Part shown: positions 34,694-43,038 of the stretch, one piece after another | How the letters are laid out: each line of letters begins with the position of its first letter | Numbering within the stretch: position 1 is the stretch's first letter | Assembly: GCF_011682055.1 (NCBI RefSeq) | Contig: NZ_JAAQOM010000004.1 | Coordinates: 320,653 to 384,652 of the forward strand | Reading direction: 5' to 3' | Length of the DNA: 64,000 nucleotides | DNA from: Telluria antibiotica | GTDB taxonomy: Bacteria; Pseudomonadota; Gammaproteobacteria; Burkholderiales; Burkholderiaceae_D | The notes under the pieces: generated by a model | Seen by the model: the letters and a program-made list of their open reading frames with translations, nothing else | Told to the model about the DNA's origin: nothing | The model's database searches: none | Made by a program: the position numbers and the translations under genes

Positions 34694-35650
34694 ATGATCG
34701 CTGCCCATCGTTCCGTAACCTCCCTCCCGCGCCGCCGCCTCCTGCAAGCCGGCGCCGCCTGCCTGCTGGCCCCCCCGTTGTCGCGTGCCGCGCACGCCGC
34801 GCCTCCCGCCCCGTTCGGTCGCGTCGAACGGTGGGAAAATTTTTCGTCGCACCACGTCGACCCGCGCCACGTCGACATCTGGCTGCCGCCCGACTACGCC
34901 ACGAAGGCCGGCGCCGGGCACCGCTTCGCCGTCGTCTACATGCACGACGGCCAGATGCTCTTCGACCCGACGACCACATGGAACGGCAAGTCCTGGCGGA
35001 TCGACCTGGCCGCACAACAGTTATTGGCCGCGCGGCCGGACGGTGACTTCATCGTCGTCGGCCCCTGGAACAACGGCGTGCTGCGCCACAGCGAATACTT
35101 TCCGGCGAAGTTCCTGCCGCACCTGCCGGATGCGGTGCGCCGGCCGTTCGTGCGCGACGCCCTGCACGGCAAGGCGCGCAGCGACGATTACCTGCGCTTC
35201 CTCGTCGAAGAACTCAAGCCCGCCATCGATGCGCGTTTCGCCACCCGCACCGGGCGCGACACGACCTTCCTGATGGGGTCGAGCATGGGCGGCCTGATCA
35301 GCTGCTATGGCCTGTGCGAATACCCGGCCGTCTTCGGCGGCGCGGCGTGCCTGTCCACGCACTGGATCGGGACATTCGAGCGCAACGACGCCTTCCCGGC
35401 CGCGGCGCTGGCCTACCTCGAGCGCGCCGCGCCGGCGCCCGCGGGCGTGAAGCTGTGGAGCGACCGCGGCACCGTCGGACTGGACGCGCTCTACGACGAT
35501 GCGTTCGCTCGCGTGACGGCGCTGTTGCGGCGCAAGGGCTATGCCGCGCCGGACTTCGTGTCGCGCGTCTACGACGGTGCGGCGCATGACGAGAACGACT
35601 GGGCCGTGCGCGCACCCGACGCGCTGGTCTTCCTGCTGCGCGGGACCTGA
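34694..35650 (+). CDS. Tat-type exported esterase D-like alpha/beta hydrolase
   Basis: 318 residues. The N-terminus PRRRLLQAGAACLLAPP resembles a twin-arginine signal. The esterase fold shows VVYMHDGQMLF, the nucleophile elbow GSSMGG (about residue 197) and a late His in DGAAHDENDW. The family includes feruloyl, acetyl and enterochelin esterases, and the substrate here is open. It is divergent from the AraC gene and probably controlled by it. About 264 bases follow before icd. Confidence 0.85.
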   Translation: MIAAHRSVTSLPRRRLLQAGAACLLAPPLSRAAHAAPPAPFGRVERWENFSSHHVDPRHVDIWLPPDYATKAGAGHRFAVVYMHDGQMLFDPTTTWNGKSWRIDLAAQQLLAARPDGDFIVVGPWNNGVLRHSEYFPAKFLPHLPDAVRRPFVRDALHGKARSDDYLRFLVEELKPAIDARFATRTGRDTTFLMGSSMGGLISCYGLCEYPAVFGGAACLSTHWIGTFERNDAFPAAALAYLERAAPAPAGVKLWSDRGTVGLDALYDDAFARVTALLRRKGYAAPDFVSRVYDGAAHDENDWAVRAPDALVFLLRGT

Positions 35651-35744
35651 GCCGGCGCGCGACCCGCCCCACCTATCCCGCATTGCGGAAGGGTTTACCA
35701 CTATCCGATCCGCGAAGGTCGTGCAATAATAGCGCCTGTCCTAT

Positions 35745-35766
35745 GTCTTATATAAGACTTAGTCTT
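35745..35766. promoter_or_regulatory. Overlapping palindromes upstream of icd
   Basis: GTCTTATATAAGAC (35745-35758) is a perfect 14-base palindrome, and AAGACTTAGTCTT (35754-35766) forms a second one that shares its right half. They lie about 150-170 bases before the icd start. A dimeric repressor or activator bound in two overlapping registers is a plausible reading. The regulator is not in the window. Confidence 0.55.
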
Positions 35767-35914
35767 GTGGCAACACATGTTCATGGCTGCCGGATCGACG
35801 TTTGACGGAGTATGATCCCTCGATCTGTTCACCGCGCTGGCACAGTGGCCTGGACAGCCGACGTTTTTTTAGTACTAGTATTCGAAACCTTCCCGCACAT
35901 CGAGGAACAAGCGT

Positions 35915-38149
35915 ATGAGCAGTGATCAGACCATCATCTACACCCTAACCGACGAGGCGCCCCTGCTGGCCACCCACGCCTTCCTGCCTGTCGTCGAGAC
36001 GTTTGCCAAACCTGCCGGCATCCACATCGAAGAGAGCGACATCTCCGTCGCGGCGCGTATCCTCGCCCTCTTCCCCGAGTACCTGTCGGCGGACCAGCGC
36101 GTGCCGGACGCCCTGTCGGAACTCGGCCAGAAGACGCTGCAGCCGGACGCGAACATCATCAAGCTGCCGAACATCTCGGCCTCGGTGGGCCAGTTGCAGG
36201 CGGCCATCAAGGAACTGCAGGGCAAGGGCTACAACATCCCCGACTACCCGGCCGATCCGCAATCGGACAAGGAAAAAGAGATCAAGGCCCGCTACGGCAA
36301 GTGCATCGGTTCCGCCGTGAACCCGGTGCTGCGCGAAGGTAACTCGGACCGCCGCGCGCCGAAGGCCGTCAAGGAATACGCGCGCAAGAACCCGCACTCG
36401 ATGGGCGAATGGTCGCAGGCGTCGCGCACGCACGTGTCGCACATGACGCACGGCGACTTCTACCACGGCGAAAAGTCGATGACGCTCGACCGCGCGCGCG
36501 ACGTCAAGATGGAACTGGTCACGAAGAGCGGCGAGACGATCGTCCTGAAGCCGAAGGTCTCGCTGCTGGAAGGCGAGATCATCGACTCGATGTTCATGAG
36601 CCGCAAGGCCCTGCTCGAGTTCTACGAACAGCAGATCGAAGACGCGCACAAGACGGGCGTGATGTTCTCGCTGCACGTGAAGGCGACGATGATGAAGGTG
36701 TCGCACCCGATCGTGTTCGGCCACTGCGTCCGCACCTTCTACAAGGAAGCGTTCGAGAAGCACGGCGCCCTGCTGGACAGCCTCGGCGTGAACGTCAACA
36801 ACGGCATGGCCGACCTGTACAACAAGATCGCCAAGCTGCCGGATTCGCAGCGCGAAGAAATCATCCGTGACATCCACGCCTGCCAGGAACACCGCCCGGC
36901 GCTGGCGATGGTCGACTCGGCCAAGGGCATCACCAACTTCCACTCGCCGAACGACGTGATCGTCGACGCGTCGATGCCGGCAATGATCCGCGCCGGCGGC
37001 AAGATGTACGGCGCCGACGGCCGCCTGAAGGAAGTCAAGGCCGTGATCCCGGAATCGACGTTCGCCCGCATCTACCAGGAGATCATCAACTTCTGCAAAT
37101 GGCATGGCGCCTTCGACCCGCGCACGATGGGCACCGTCCCGAACGTCGGCCTGATGGCCCAGCAGGCCGAGGAATACGGCTCGCACGACAAGACCTTCGA
37201 AGTGCAGCAGGACGGCGTCGCCAACATCACCGACCTGGCGACGGGCGAAGTGCTGCTGTCGCAGAACGTCGAGAAGGGCGACATCTGGCGCATGTGCCAG
37301 GTGAAGGACGCGCCGATTCGCGACTGGGTCAAGCTGGCCGTCACGCGCGCACGCAACTCGGGCATGCCGGCCGTGTTCTGGCTCGACCCGTACCGTCCGC
37401 ACGAGAATGAACTGATCAAGAAGGTCAAGACCTACCTGAAGGATCACGACACGGAAGGCCTGGACATCCAGATCATGTCGCAGGTGCGCGCGATGCGCTT
37501 CAGCCTGGAGCGCGCATGGCGCGGCCTGGACACCATCTCGGTGACCGGCAACATCCTGCGCGACTACCTGACCGACCTGTTCCCGATCCTGGAACTGGGC
37601 ACCAGCGCGAAGATGCTGTCGATCGTCCCGCTGATGGCCGGCGGCGGCATGTACGAGACGGGCGCCGGCGGTTCGGCACCGAAGCACGTGCAGCAGCTGA
37701 CCGAGGAAAACCACCTGCGCTGGGACTCGCTGGGCGAATTCCTCGCGCTGGCCGTGAGCTTCGAAGACCTCGGCCTCAAGACCGGCAACGCGAAAGCCAA
37801 GCTGCTGGCCAAGACGCTGGACGCCGCCACCGGCAAGCTGCTGGACAACCGCAAGTCGCCGTCGCCGAAGACCGGTGAGCTCGACAACCGCGGCAGCCAG
37901 TTCTACCTGTCGATGTACTGGGCGCAGGAACTGGCCGCGCAGACGGAAGACACCGAACTGGCCGCCTACTTCGCGCCGCTCGCCAAGCAACTGGCCGAGA
38001 ACGAGCAGAAGATCGTGTCGGAACTGCTCGAGATCCAGGGTCGCCCGGCCGACATCGGCGGCTACTACAAGCCGGACAACGCCAAGGTCAAGGCCGTAAT
38101 GCGTCCGAGCGCAACCTTCAACCAGGCACTGGCCAGCGTCGGCGCCTGA
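35915..38149 (+). CDS. icd: Monomeric NADP-dependent isocitrate dehydrogenase
   Basis: 744 residues, the normal size of the monomeric (IDH-II) type, which oxidises isocitrate to 2-oxoglutarate with NADP. Family sequences are easily recognised: [18 protein letters not shown] at the start, [32 protein letters not shown], and [19 protein letters not shown]. The start at 35915 is the first ATG of the frame. It stands alone behind a 264-base upstream region with palindromes and ends in a strong terminator. Codon use is strongly biased to GC-ending codons, as for a highly expressed gene. Confidence 0.97.
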   Translation: MSSDQTIIYTLTDEAPLLATHAFLPVVETFAKPAGIHIEESDISVAARILALFPEYLSADQRVPDALSELGQKTLQPDANIIKLPNISASVGQLQAAIKELQGKGYNIPDYPADPQSDKEKEIKARYGKCIGSAVNPVLREGNSDRRAPKAVKEYARKNPHSMGEWSQASRTHVSHMTHGDFYHGEKSMTLDRARDVKMELVTKSGETIVLKPKVSLLEGEIIDSMFMSRKALLEFYEQQIEDAHKTGVMFSLHVKATMMKVSHPIVFGHCVRTFYKEAFEKHGALLDSLGVNVNNGMADLYNKIAKLPDSQREEIIRDIHACQEHRPALAMVDSAKGITNFHSPNDVIVDASMPAMIRAGGKMYGADGRLKEVKAVIPESTFARIYQEIINFCKWHGAFDPRTMGTVPNVGLMAQQAEEYGSHDKTFEVQQDGVANITDLATGEVLLSQNVEKGDIWRMCQVKDAPIRDWVKLAVTRARNSGMPAVFWLDPYRPHENELIKKVKTYLKDHDTEGLDIQIMSQVRAMRFSLERAWRGLDTISVTGNILRDYLTDLFPILELGTSAKMLSIVPLMAGGGMYETGAGGSAPKHVQQLTEENHLRWDSLGEFLALAVSFEDLGLKTGNAKAKLLAKTLDAATGKLLDNRKSPSPKTGELDNRGSQFYLSMYWAQELAAQTEDTELAAYFAPLAKQLAENEQKIVSELLEIQGRPADIGGYYKPDNAKVKAVMRPSATFNQALASVGA

Positions 38150-38184
38150 TCGGAGACGGCGCCCCGCGGCGCCATCGTCCGCAC

Positions 38185-38218
38185 AACCCGGTACCGCGCA
38201 AGCGGGCCGGGTTTTTTT
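38185..38218 (+). terminator. Rho-independent terminator of icd
   Basis: AACCCGG pairs with CCGGGTT, with an inner CCGC-GCAA-GCGG stem, followed by a run of T to 38218. It lies 36 bases after the icd stop. Confidence 0.9.
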
Positions 38219-38225
38219 GCGCCTA

Positions 38226-38241
38226 TATGATCGGTATCATA
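38226..38241. promoter_or_regulatory. Short palindrome upstream of aqpZ
   Basis: TATGAT-CGGT-ATCATA lies in an AT-rich stretch about 260 bases before aqpZ. The region 38150-38503 otherwise holds the icd terminator and, close to the start, AAAGGAG. A regulatory role is a guess from symmetry. Confidence 0.25.
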
Positions 38242-38503
38242 CTCACTCAATAATTACAACTATGCAATATTAGTGTTTCCGCCAGTTCAACGTCATTTGT
38301 ATGATGCTTGGTCCTGCGCCGAACACATCGACGGATTCGCCACGCGGGTCCCTGCGCTTTTGTGTCGGCATGCGCGCCGACGGCGCCTTCTTCAAACGCA
38401 GGTCGCCGCGTGCGATGCCCGCGCCATGCCGGCCGACCCGGACGAATTCACCCGCACAGGATCGAAGCGGCGCTGGACGCGCCACCACTTAAAGGAGAAC
38501 ACC

Positions 38504-39232
38504 ATGTACCGTAAATGCATCGCCGAATTCATCGGCACCTTCTGGCTCGTGCTGGGCGGCTGCGGCAGCGCCGTGCTGGCCGCGGCCTTCCCCGGCGTCG
38601 GCATCGGCCTCGCCGGCGTCTCGCTGGCCTTCGGCCTGACCGTTCTCACGGGCGCGTATGCGCTGGGCCCGATCTCGGGCGGCCACTTCAACCCGGCCGT
38701 CACCGTCGGGCTGTGGGCCGGCGGCCGCTTCCCTGCCCGCGACATCGTCCCGTACGTGGTCGTGCAGGTGCTGGGCGCGATCGCGGCGGCAGGCGTGCTG
38801 TACCTGATCGCGAGCGGCAAGCCCGGCTTCGACCTCGCGGGCGGCTTCGCCTCGAACGGCTACGGCGAACACTCGCCCGGCAATTATTCGCTGACGTCGG
38901 CCGTCGTCACGGAACTGGTCATGACGTTCATGTTCGTGCTGATCATCCTGGGCGCCACGCACACCCGCGCGCCGGTGGGCTTCGCCGGCCTCGCGATCGG
39001 CCTCGCGCTGACGCTCGTCCACCTGGTCAGCATCCCCGTCACCAACACGTCGGTGAATCCGGCACGCAGCACGGGGCCCGCACTGTTCGTCGGCGGCTGG
39101 GCGCTCGCCCAATTGTGGCTGTTCTGGATCGCGCCGCTCGCGGGCGGCCTGCTGGCGGGCTGGCTGTACCGCGGCCTGCTGGACCGCGACGTGACCGAGC
39201 CTGACGTGACGGGCCGGCCGACCCGCGGCTGA
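38504..39232 (+). CDS. aqpZ: Aquaporin Z
   Basis: 242 residues from ATG 38504, with AAAGGAG six bases upstream; the frame extends further up but has no signal of coding. Six membrane helices and two NPA boxes (HFNPAVTVG and SVNPARS) are present. The narrow filter fits a water channel: His in LVHLVSIP, Thr in PVTNTS and Arg in NPARS. It should move water through the inner membrane in response to osmotic change. The C-terminus has an extra polar tail ([14 protein letters not shown]). Confidence 0.95.
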   Translation: MYRKCIAEFIGTFWLVLGGCGSAVLAAAFPGVGIGLAGVSLAFGLTVLTGAYALGPISGGHFNPAVTVGLWAGGRFPARDIVPYVVVQVLGAIAAAGVLYLIASGKPGFDLAGGFASNGYGEHSPGNYSLTSAVVTELVMTFMFVLIILGATHTRAPVGFAGLAIGLALTLVHLVSIPVTNTSVNPARSTGPALFVGGWALAQLWLFWIAPLAGGLLAGWLYRGLLDRDVTEPDVTGRPTRG

Positions 39233-39247
39233 GCCGCCGGCAACCGC

Positions 39248-39757
39248 TCAGCGCGCCGCGTCGCGCAGCGGCAGGCAGCTCCACGGTTCGTACATGACGG
39301 CGTAGCCCGTCTCCACGCCGACCTGGTAGCACACCTTGCCGTCCGCGGCCTGGCCCGCGGGCGCCCAGGCAATCGGACGGCCGGCGCGCACGTCGGACCT
39401 GTCGACGACGACCAGTTCGTGCGCCGCGCTGTCGTCGCGGGGCCGGAACCGTACCCGCAAAGCCGGCGCCTGGCCGGCCGGGCGGTCGAACTGCACGGCG
39501 ATGCCGGCGCGTCCGCCATCGCGCACGAGCAGGCCGCGCGGGCGCGGCAGCGCGTCGATGGATTGTCCGTATCGGGCGTCGAGACGGCGCAGGTCCAGCG
39601 CATAGTCGTTGAGCACGAGGTTGATGTCGAAGCCGGCCAGCTGGAACGCGCAGCGATACAGCTCGTAGCCTTTCAGGTCGCGCGGAAACGCGGCACCGCT
39701 GACCGCCGTGGAAATCCAGACATGGTACGGGGGCGCCCGCCGCGAAAATCGTTCCAA
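39248..39757 (-). CDS. Hypothetical protein
   Basis: 169 residues from ATG 39757 with no signal peptide or known motif. The sequence reads as beta-rich (ELYRCAFQLAGFDINLVLND, AGIAVQFDRPAGQAPALRVR) and ends with CLPLRDAAR; four cysteines are present. The first residues (MERFSRRAPP) look unlike an exported start, and the true start may be further inside. It converges with aqpZ 15 bases away. I do not recognise a family. Confidence 0.55.
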   Translation of the reverse strand: MERFSRRAPPYHVWISTAVSGAAFPRDLKGYELYRCAFQLAGFDINLVLNDYALDLRRLDARYGQSIDALPRPRGLLVRDGGRAGIAVQFDRPAGQAPALRVRFRPRDDSAAHELVVVDRSDVRAGRPIAWAPAGQAADGKVCYQVGVETGYAVMYEPWSCLPLRDAAR

Positions 39758-39866
39758 AATACACGAGATCGTTAAAATCGCGTGAATTCAAGCGCGCCGG
39801 TGCGCCGCCGGATCAGCCCAGTTTGCCCTGCCGCCGACGGAGCCTGCGGTGACGAGCGTTCCCGAC

Positions 39867-40517
39867 TCAGGCCGACTTGCGACGACGACGACGGATGAGG
39901 GCCATGACGCCGGCGCCCAGGCCGAACGTCGCAATGCTCATCGGCTCCGGCACGGCGTTCAGCGTGTCGCTGCCGGCGAACGTCTTGAACGCGGCGGTGT
40001 TTGCCGCCTTGAACTGCGCCTGCTGGCTGCCGTCGCAGCACGCTTCCATCCCGTAGATCTTCAGTTCGTGGTTGCCGGCCGCAAGGACGGCAGAACCCGT
40101 CAGGCTGCCGTTCGCCGTCGCATAGTTATTGGCCCACCACATGTCGTGCGCGTTGTAGCCGAGCGCGACGCCGTCGACGAACAGCGCGCCGCCGTAGCCG
40201 AAATCGACGCCTGTACGGAAATTCCAGGTGCCGGCCTGCGCGGACGTGACGCCGAAATCGATCGTCGCCTCGAACGCATAGTTGCTCAGCGCGCCGAAAT
40301 AATTCTTGACCGTCACGTTGTCGTACGTCGCCACTGTCTTGCTGCCCTTGTAGCCGGCAGGGTTGGCGATGTCGGCATCGACCGCCGCCTTATACGCGGC
40401 GGCACTCGTGTGCGTGCCCACGGGGCCGGTCGCGACCTGCAGGGTGATGACGCTGGCGTTGGCGTCAAGGGCGAGGCCGGCGAGCAGCGCTGCGCAGCAT
40501 GCGGTACGAACTTTCAT
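39867..40517 (-). CDS. PEP-CTERM protein of the CCxG type
   Basis: 216 residues: signal peptide (MKVRTACCAALLAGLALDANA), a beta-rich body with EACCDGSQQAQFK (about 160-172), the CCxG pattern of one PEP-CTERM family, and a sorting signal VPEPMS, hydrophobic helix, RRRRRKSA. VDFGYGGALFVDGVAL and GNHELKIYG resemble a PA14-like or lectin-like carbohydrate-binding sheet. It should be processed by exosortase and placed at the surface. The exosortase is not in the window. Confidence 0.88.
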   Translation of the reverse strand: MKVRTACCAALLAGLALDANASVITLQVATGPVGTHTSAAAYKAAVDADIANPAGYKGSKTVATYDNVTVKNYFGALSNYAFEATIDFGVTSAQAGTWNFRTGVDFGYGGALFVDGVALGYNAHDMWWANNYATANGSLTGSAVLAAGNHELKIYGMEACCDGSQQAQFKAANTAAFKTFAGSDTLNAVPEPMSIATFGLGAGVMALIRRRRRKSA

Positions 40518-40640
40518 CCTGGGTTTCCTTGGAATGTTTTGACTAATATCAATATATCATTCCATGAAGAACCATTTCATTACAAAAATGAATGTTCGTT
40601 GTTATTTTCTTACTTAGTGTCAATACAGCGCAACACGCCG

Positions 40641-41519
40641 TTAATTGAGCCCTCCCTGCCGCGCCGCGTGCTTGCCCAGCGCCGCCAGGTCGAGGTCGGC
40701 GTCACCCTGCGCGACGGCGTCCTGCAACGTTGCCTGCAACGTCGAGCCGAACGCGAGCGGCAGCCCCCAGTCCCGGCCCGCCTCGACGGCGAGGCGCACG
40801 TCTTTCAGGCCCAGCGACAATTTGAAGCCGGCGGGCGAATAACGCTCTTCCGCGATCATCCCGCCGTAGCCCTTGTAGACGGGCGAGCCGGCAAACAGCG
40901 TGCTCGTCACCAGGTCGATGAAGTCCGCGGCCGGCACGCCGTGCGAGCGCGCGAGCGCGGTACCCTCGCCCGTCGCCTCGATCGCGCAGGCGAGCATCAG
41001 GTTGCACGCGAGCTTGACGGCGTTGGCCTGCGCCGGCTCGCTGCCGAAGCGCCAGGTCTTTTGTCCCATCAGGTCGAACAGCGGCTGCACGCGCGCGATC
41101 AATTCGTCGCTGCCGCCGGCCAAGATGTTCAGCTTGCCCGCTGCCGCCACGTCGACACGGCCCAGCACGGGCGCGGCAACGTAGCCGATGCCGCGTTCGA
41201 CGTGCAGCGCCGCCATCTCGCGGGCGAACGCGACGGAGACGGTAGCCATGTTGACGTGGATGCTGCCGGGCGCCATCGCGTCCAGCACGCCGCCGCCTTG
41301 CAGCACGGCGCGGGTCGCGTCGTCGTCCGCGAGCATGGTGAAGACCACGTCGGCGATGCCGCACTCGGCGGGCGTCGCGGCCGGCTTGGCGCCCAGCGCG
41401 GCCAGCGCCTGCACGGGTTCCGGGCTGCGGTTCCAGACGTGCACGGGCTGGCCGGAGCGCAGCAGGTTGGCGGCCATGTGGTGGCCCATGCTGCCCAGGC
41501 CGATGAATGCGATGCTCAT
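40641..41519 (-). CDS. 3-hydroxyisobutyrate dehydrogenase-family oxidoreductase
   Basis: 292 residues. The Rossmann motif GLGSMG (about 7-12), the signature-like VAAPVLGRVDVAAAGKL (about 113-129) and the catalytic Lys in NAVKLACNLML (about 168) are present. The family uses NAD(P) to oxidise beta-hydroxyacids or reduce semialdehydes such as glyoxylate or succinic semialdehyde. The substrate cannot be chosen from sequence alone. It stands alone between the PEP-CTERM gene and a small DUF1232 gene on the other strand. Confidence 0.9.
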   Translation of the reverse strand: MSIAFIGLGSMGHHMAANLLRSGQPVHVWNRSPEPVQALAALGAKPAATPAECGIADVVFTMLADDDATRAVLQGGGVLDAMAPGSIHVNMATVSVAFAREMAALHVERGIGYVAAPVLGRVDVAAAGKLNILAGGSDELIARVQPLFDLMGQKTWRFGSEPAQANAVKLACNLMLACAIEATGEGTALARSHGVPAADFIDLVTSTLFAGSPVYKGYGGMIAEERYSPAGFKLSLGLKDVRLAVEAGRDWGLPLAFGSTLQATLQDAVAQGDADLDLAALGKHAARQGGLN

Positions 41520-41676
41520 GGATTGGCTCCTTGGTCAAAAGGCTATTAGACCAGCAATTGCCGACGTTCGCTGCCACCGTTCGGCTCACCTCTTTTTCGG
41601 ACTGCTTGCCTATTTTCCATTGTGTTCGCGCCCAGACGACACATGTAGGGGGCACCGCAACCCATGGAGGGTCACC

Positions 41677-41955
41677 ATGAAACGCATCGTTGCATTGTGG
41701 CGCGTCGTCGCCGGCCAGGACCTGCGCCTGCTGTGGTTCGCCCTCCGGCACGAGAACCGCCCCGTGTGGTTGTTGCCCGGGCTGGCTGGCTTGGCGCTGT
41801 TCGCCGTCGAGCCGTTGAATTTCGCGCTGCCCGTCGTCGGCGCCGTGGATGAGCTCGTGCTCGTGCCGCTCGTCCTGCACGGCATGGTCAAAATGCTGCC
41901 CGCGCACGTGCTCGACGGTTTTGCGCGCAGCGGACGCGTGCGGCGCCGGGGTTGA
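41677..41955 (+). CDS. DUF1232 (YkvA-like) small membrane protein
   Basis: 92 residues from ATG 41677, with TGGAGGG just upstream. The DUF1232 core reads AVEPLNFALPVVGAVDELVL (about 43-62), with one or two hydrophobic helices (LLPGLAGLALFAVEPLNFAL; LVLVPLVLHGMV). The function is unknown, and members are small inner-membrane proteins. It converges with the exported hypothetical gene at 41983. Confidence 0.78.
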   Translation: MKRIVALWRVVAGQDLRLLWFALRHENRPVWLLPGLAGLALFAVEPLNFALPVVGAVDELVLVPLVLHGMVKMLPAHVLDGFARSGRVRRRG

Positions 41956-41982
41956 TTAAAACGGCGATGCGGCGGCGCCGGC

Positions 41983-42537
41983 TCAGGGCCGGCACGCCGG
42001 CAACGCCGCCCGCAGCCGGTTGACGTTGTTCACGAAGTCTTCGGCGCTCGCCTGCGGGTATTTTTGTACCTGGTCATTGATCTTGACCTGGTTGAACACT
42101 TCTTTTCCCTTGCACGTGACGAACACGACCTCGCCATCGCGTACCAGCGCGGAGCGCGTGTCGACCAGCGACAGCGCGAGGCCATGGTCAAGGACCTGCT
42201 TCACGCCGCTGAGCGCCATCGTCTTCAACACGCTGCCCAGGAACCCCTCGTCCTTGTCCTGCGCGTCCTGCGGTTCCATGACTTTCTTCATGCCGTAGTC
42301 CGTCAGCTGCAGGTACACCGTCTCGTCCTTCAACATCATTTCCGACCACTGGTTCGTCGACAGCAAGCGCGGCTTCCCGGAGGCCGGCCGCTGGCGCGGG
42401 ACGACGCGCTCGGGCCCATCCTTGTCATCGATCGTGATGCTCGCACCGTGACGGCTGTCGTCGGGTGAACGCGCGTGGGCGCAGGTCGCGCTCGCCAGGA
42501 GCGCAGTGGTGCAGAGGATGGCGCGGATCATGTTCAT
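41983..42537 (-). CDS. Exported hypothetical protein
   Basis: 184 residues from MNMIRAILCTTALLASATCA at 42537; the ATG at 42558 adds seven residues before the signal. The mature part is charged, with VRDGEVVFVTCKGKEVF near the middle and a second Cys near the C-terminus (LRAALPACRP), possibly a disulfide pair. I do not recognise a family. It stands alone. Confidence 0.7.
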   Translation of the reverse strand: MNMIRAILCTTALLASATCAHARSPDDSRHGASITIDDKDGPERVVPRQRPASGKPRLLSTNQWSEMMLKDETVYLQLTDYGMKKVMEPQDAQDKDEGFLGSVLKTMALSGVKQVLDHGLALSLVDTRSALVRDGEVVFVTCKGKEVFNQVKINDQVQKYPQASAEDFVNNVNRLRAALPACRP

Positions 42538-43038
42538 GTATTTTCCCAGTCTTTCCAAATTCCAAAAACGCGGTCGAAGGTGGCGGACGTCGTTCGATCG
42601 TCCCGTGTCGGGTCAGCGGGATCACGATAGCGGAAGCCGCTCCCCGTCGGCCCGCGGTTTGCGACGGACGGCACGATCCGGGTGCCGGGCGGTGGTATTC
42701 CCGGTGGACGCGGTGTGAGCCGCCGGCAGGCCGGCCGCAACCAATCTCGTTAACGCCAAGCCGAACGGCTCTCATTTGCACTAATGCTACATTAATAAAA
42801 CGCAATATTTATACATACGAAATATATTGCCGCGCGGAAATATGACTGCCATAATTTAACAGTTTGATGCTCGAACAAATGCCTCGCTTCGAAACGAGGC
42901 TGCGTGCAAGGCGACGGGGACGCCCGGAACGCCGTTGAACGTGACGGTTCCGGCATGCGATGACGTATTGCCAAGAATGTTGTCGCGGCAGTCACAATTA
43001 GCCTGCCGGTGAGTTATATTTATTAACGAAGGGTACCG
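42538..43038. other. Long intergenic region before the alginate lyase gene
   Basis: About 500 bases without a supported gene. It holds the promoter regions of both neighbours. Two inverted repeats are visible: GCAATAT-N15-ATATTGC (42802-42830) in an AT-rich stretch, and GCCTCG-N8-CGAGGC (about 42880-42899). TTTATTAACGAAGGG just before 43039 supplies a weak ribosome site. No RNA gene is recognised. Confidence 0.4.
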
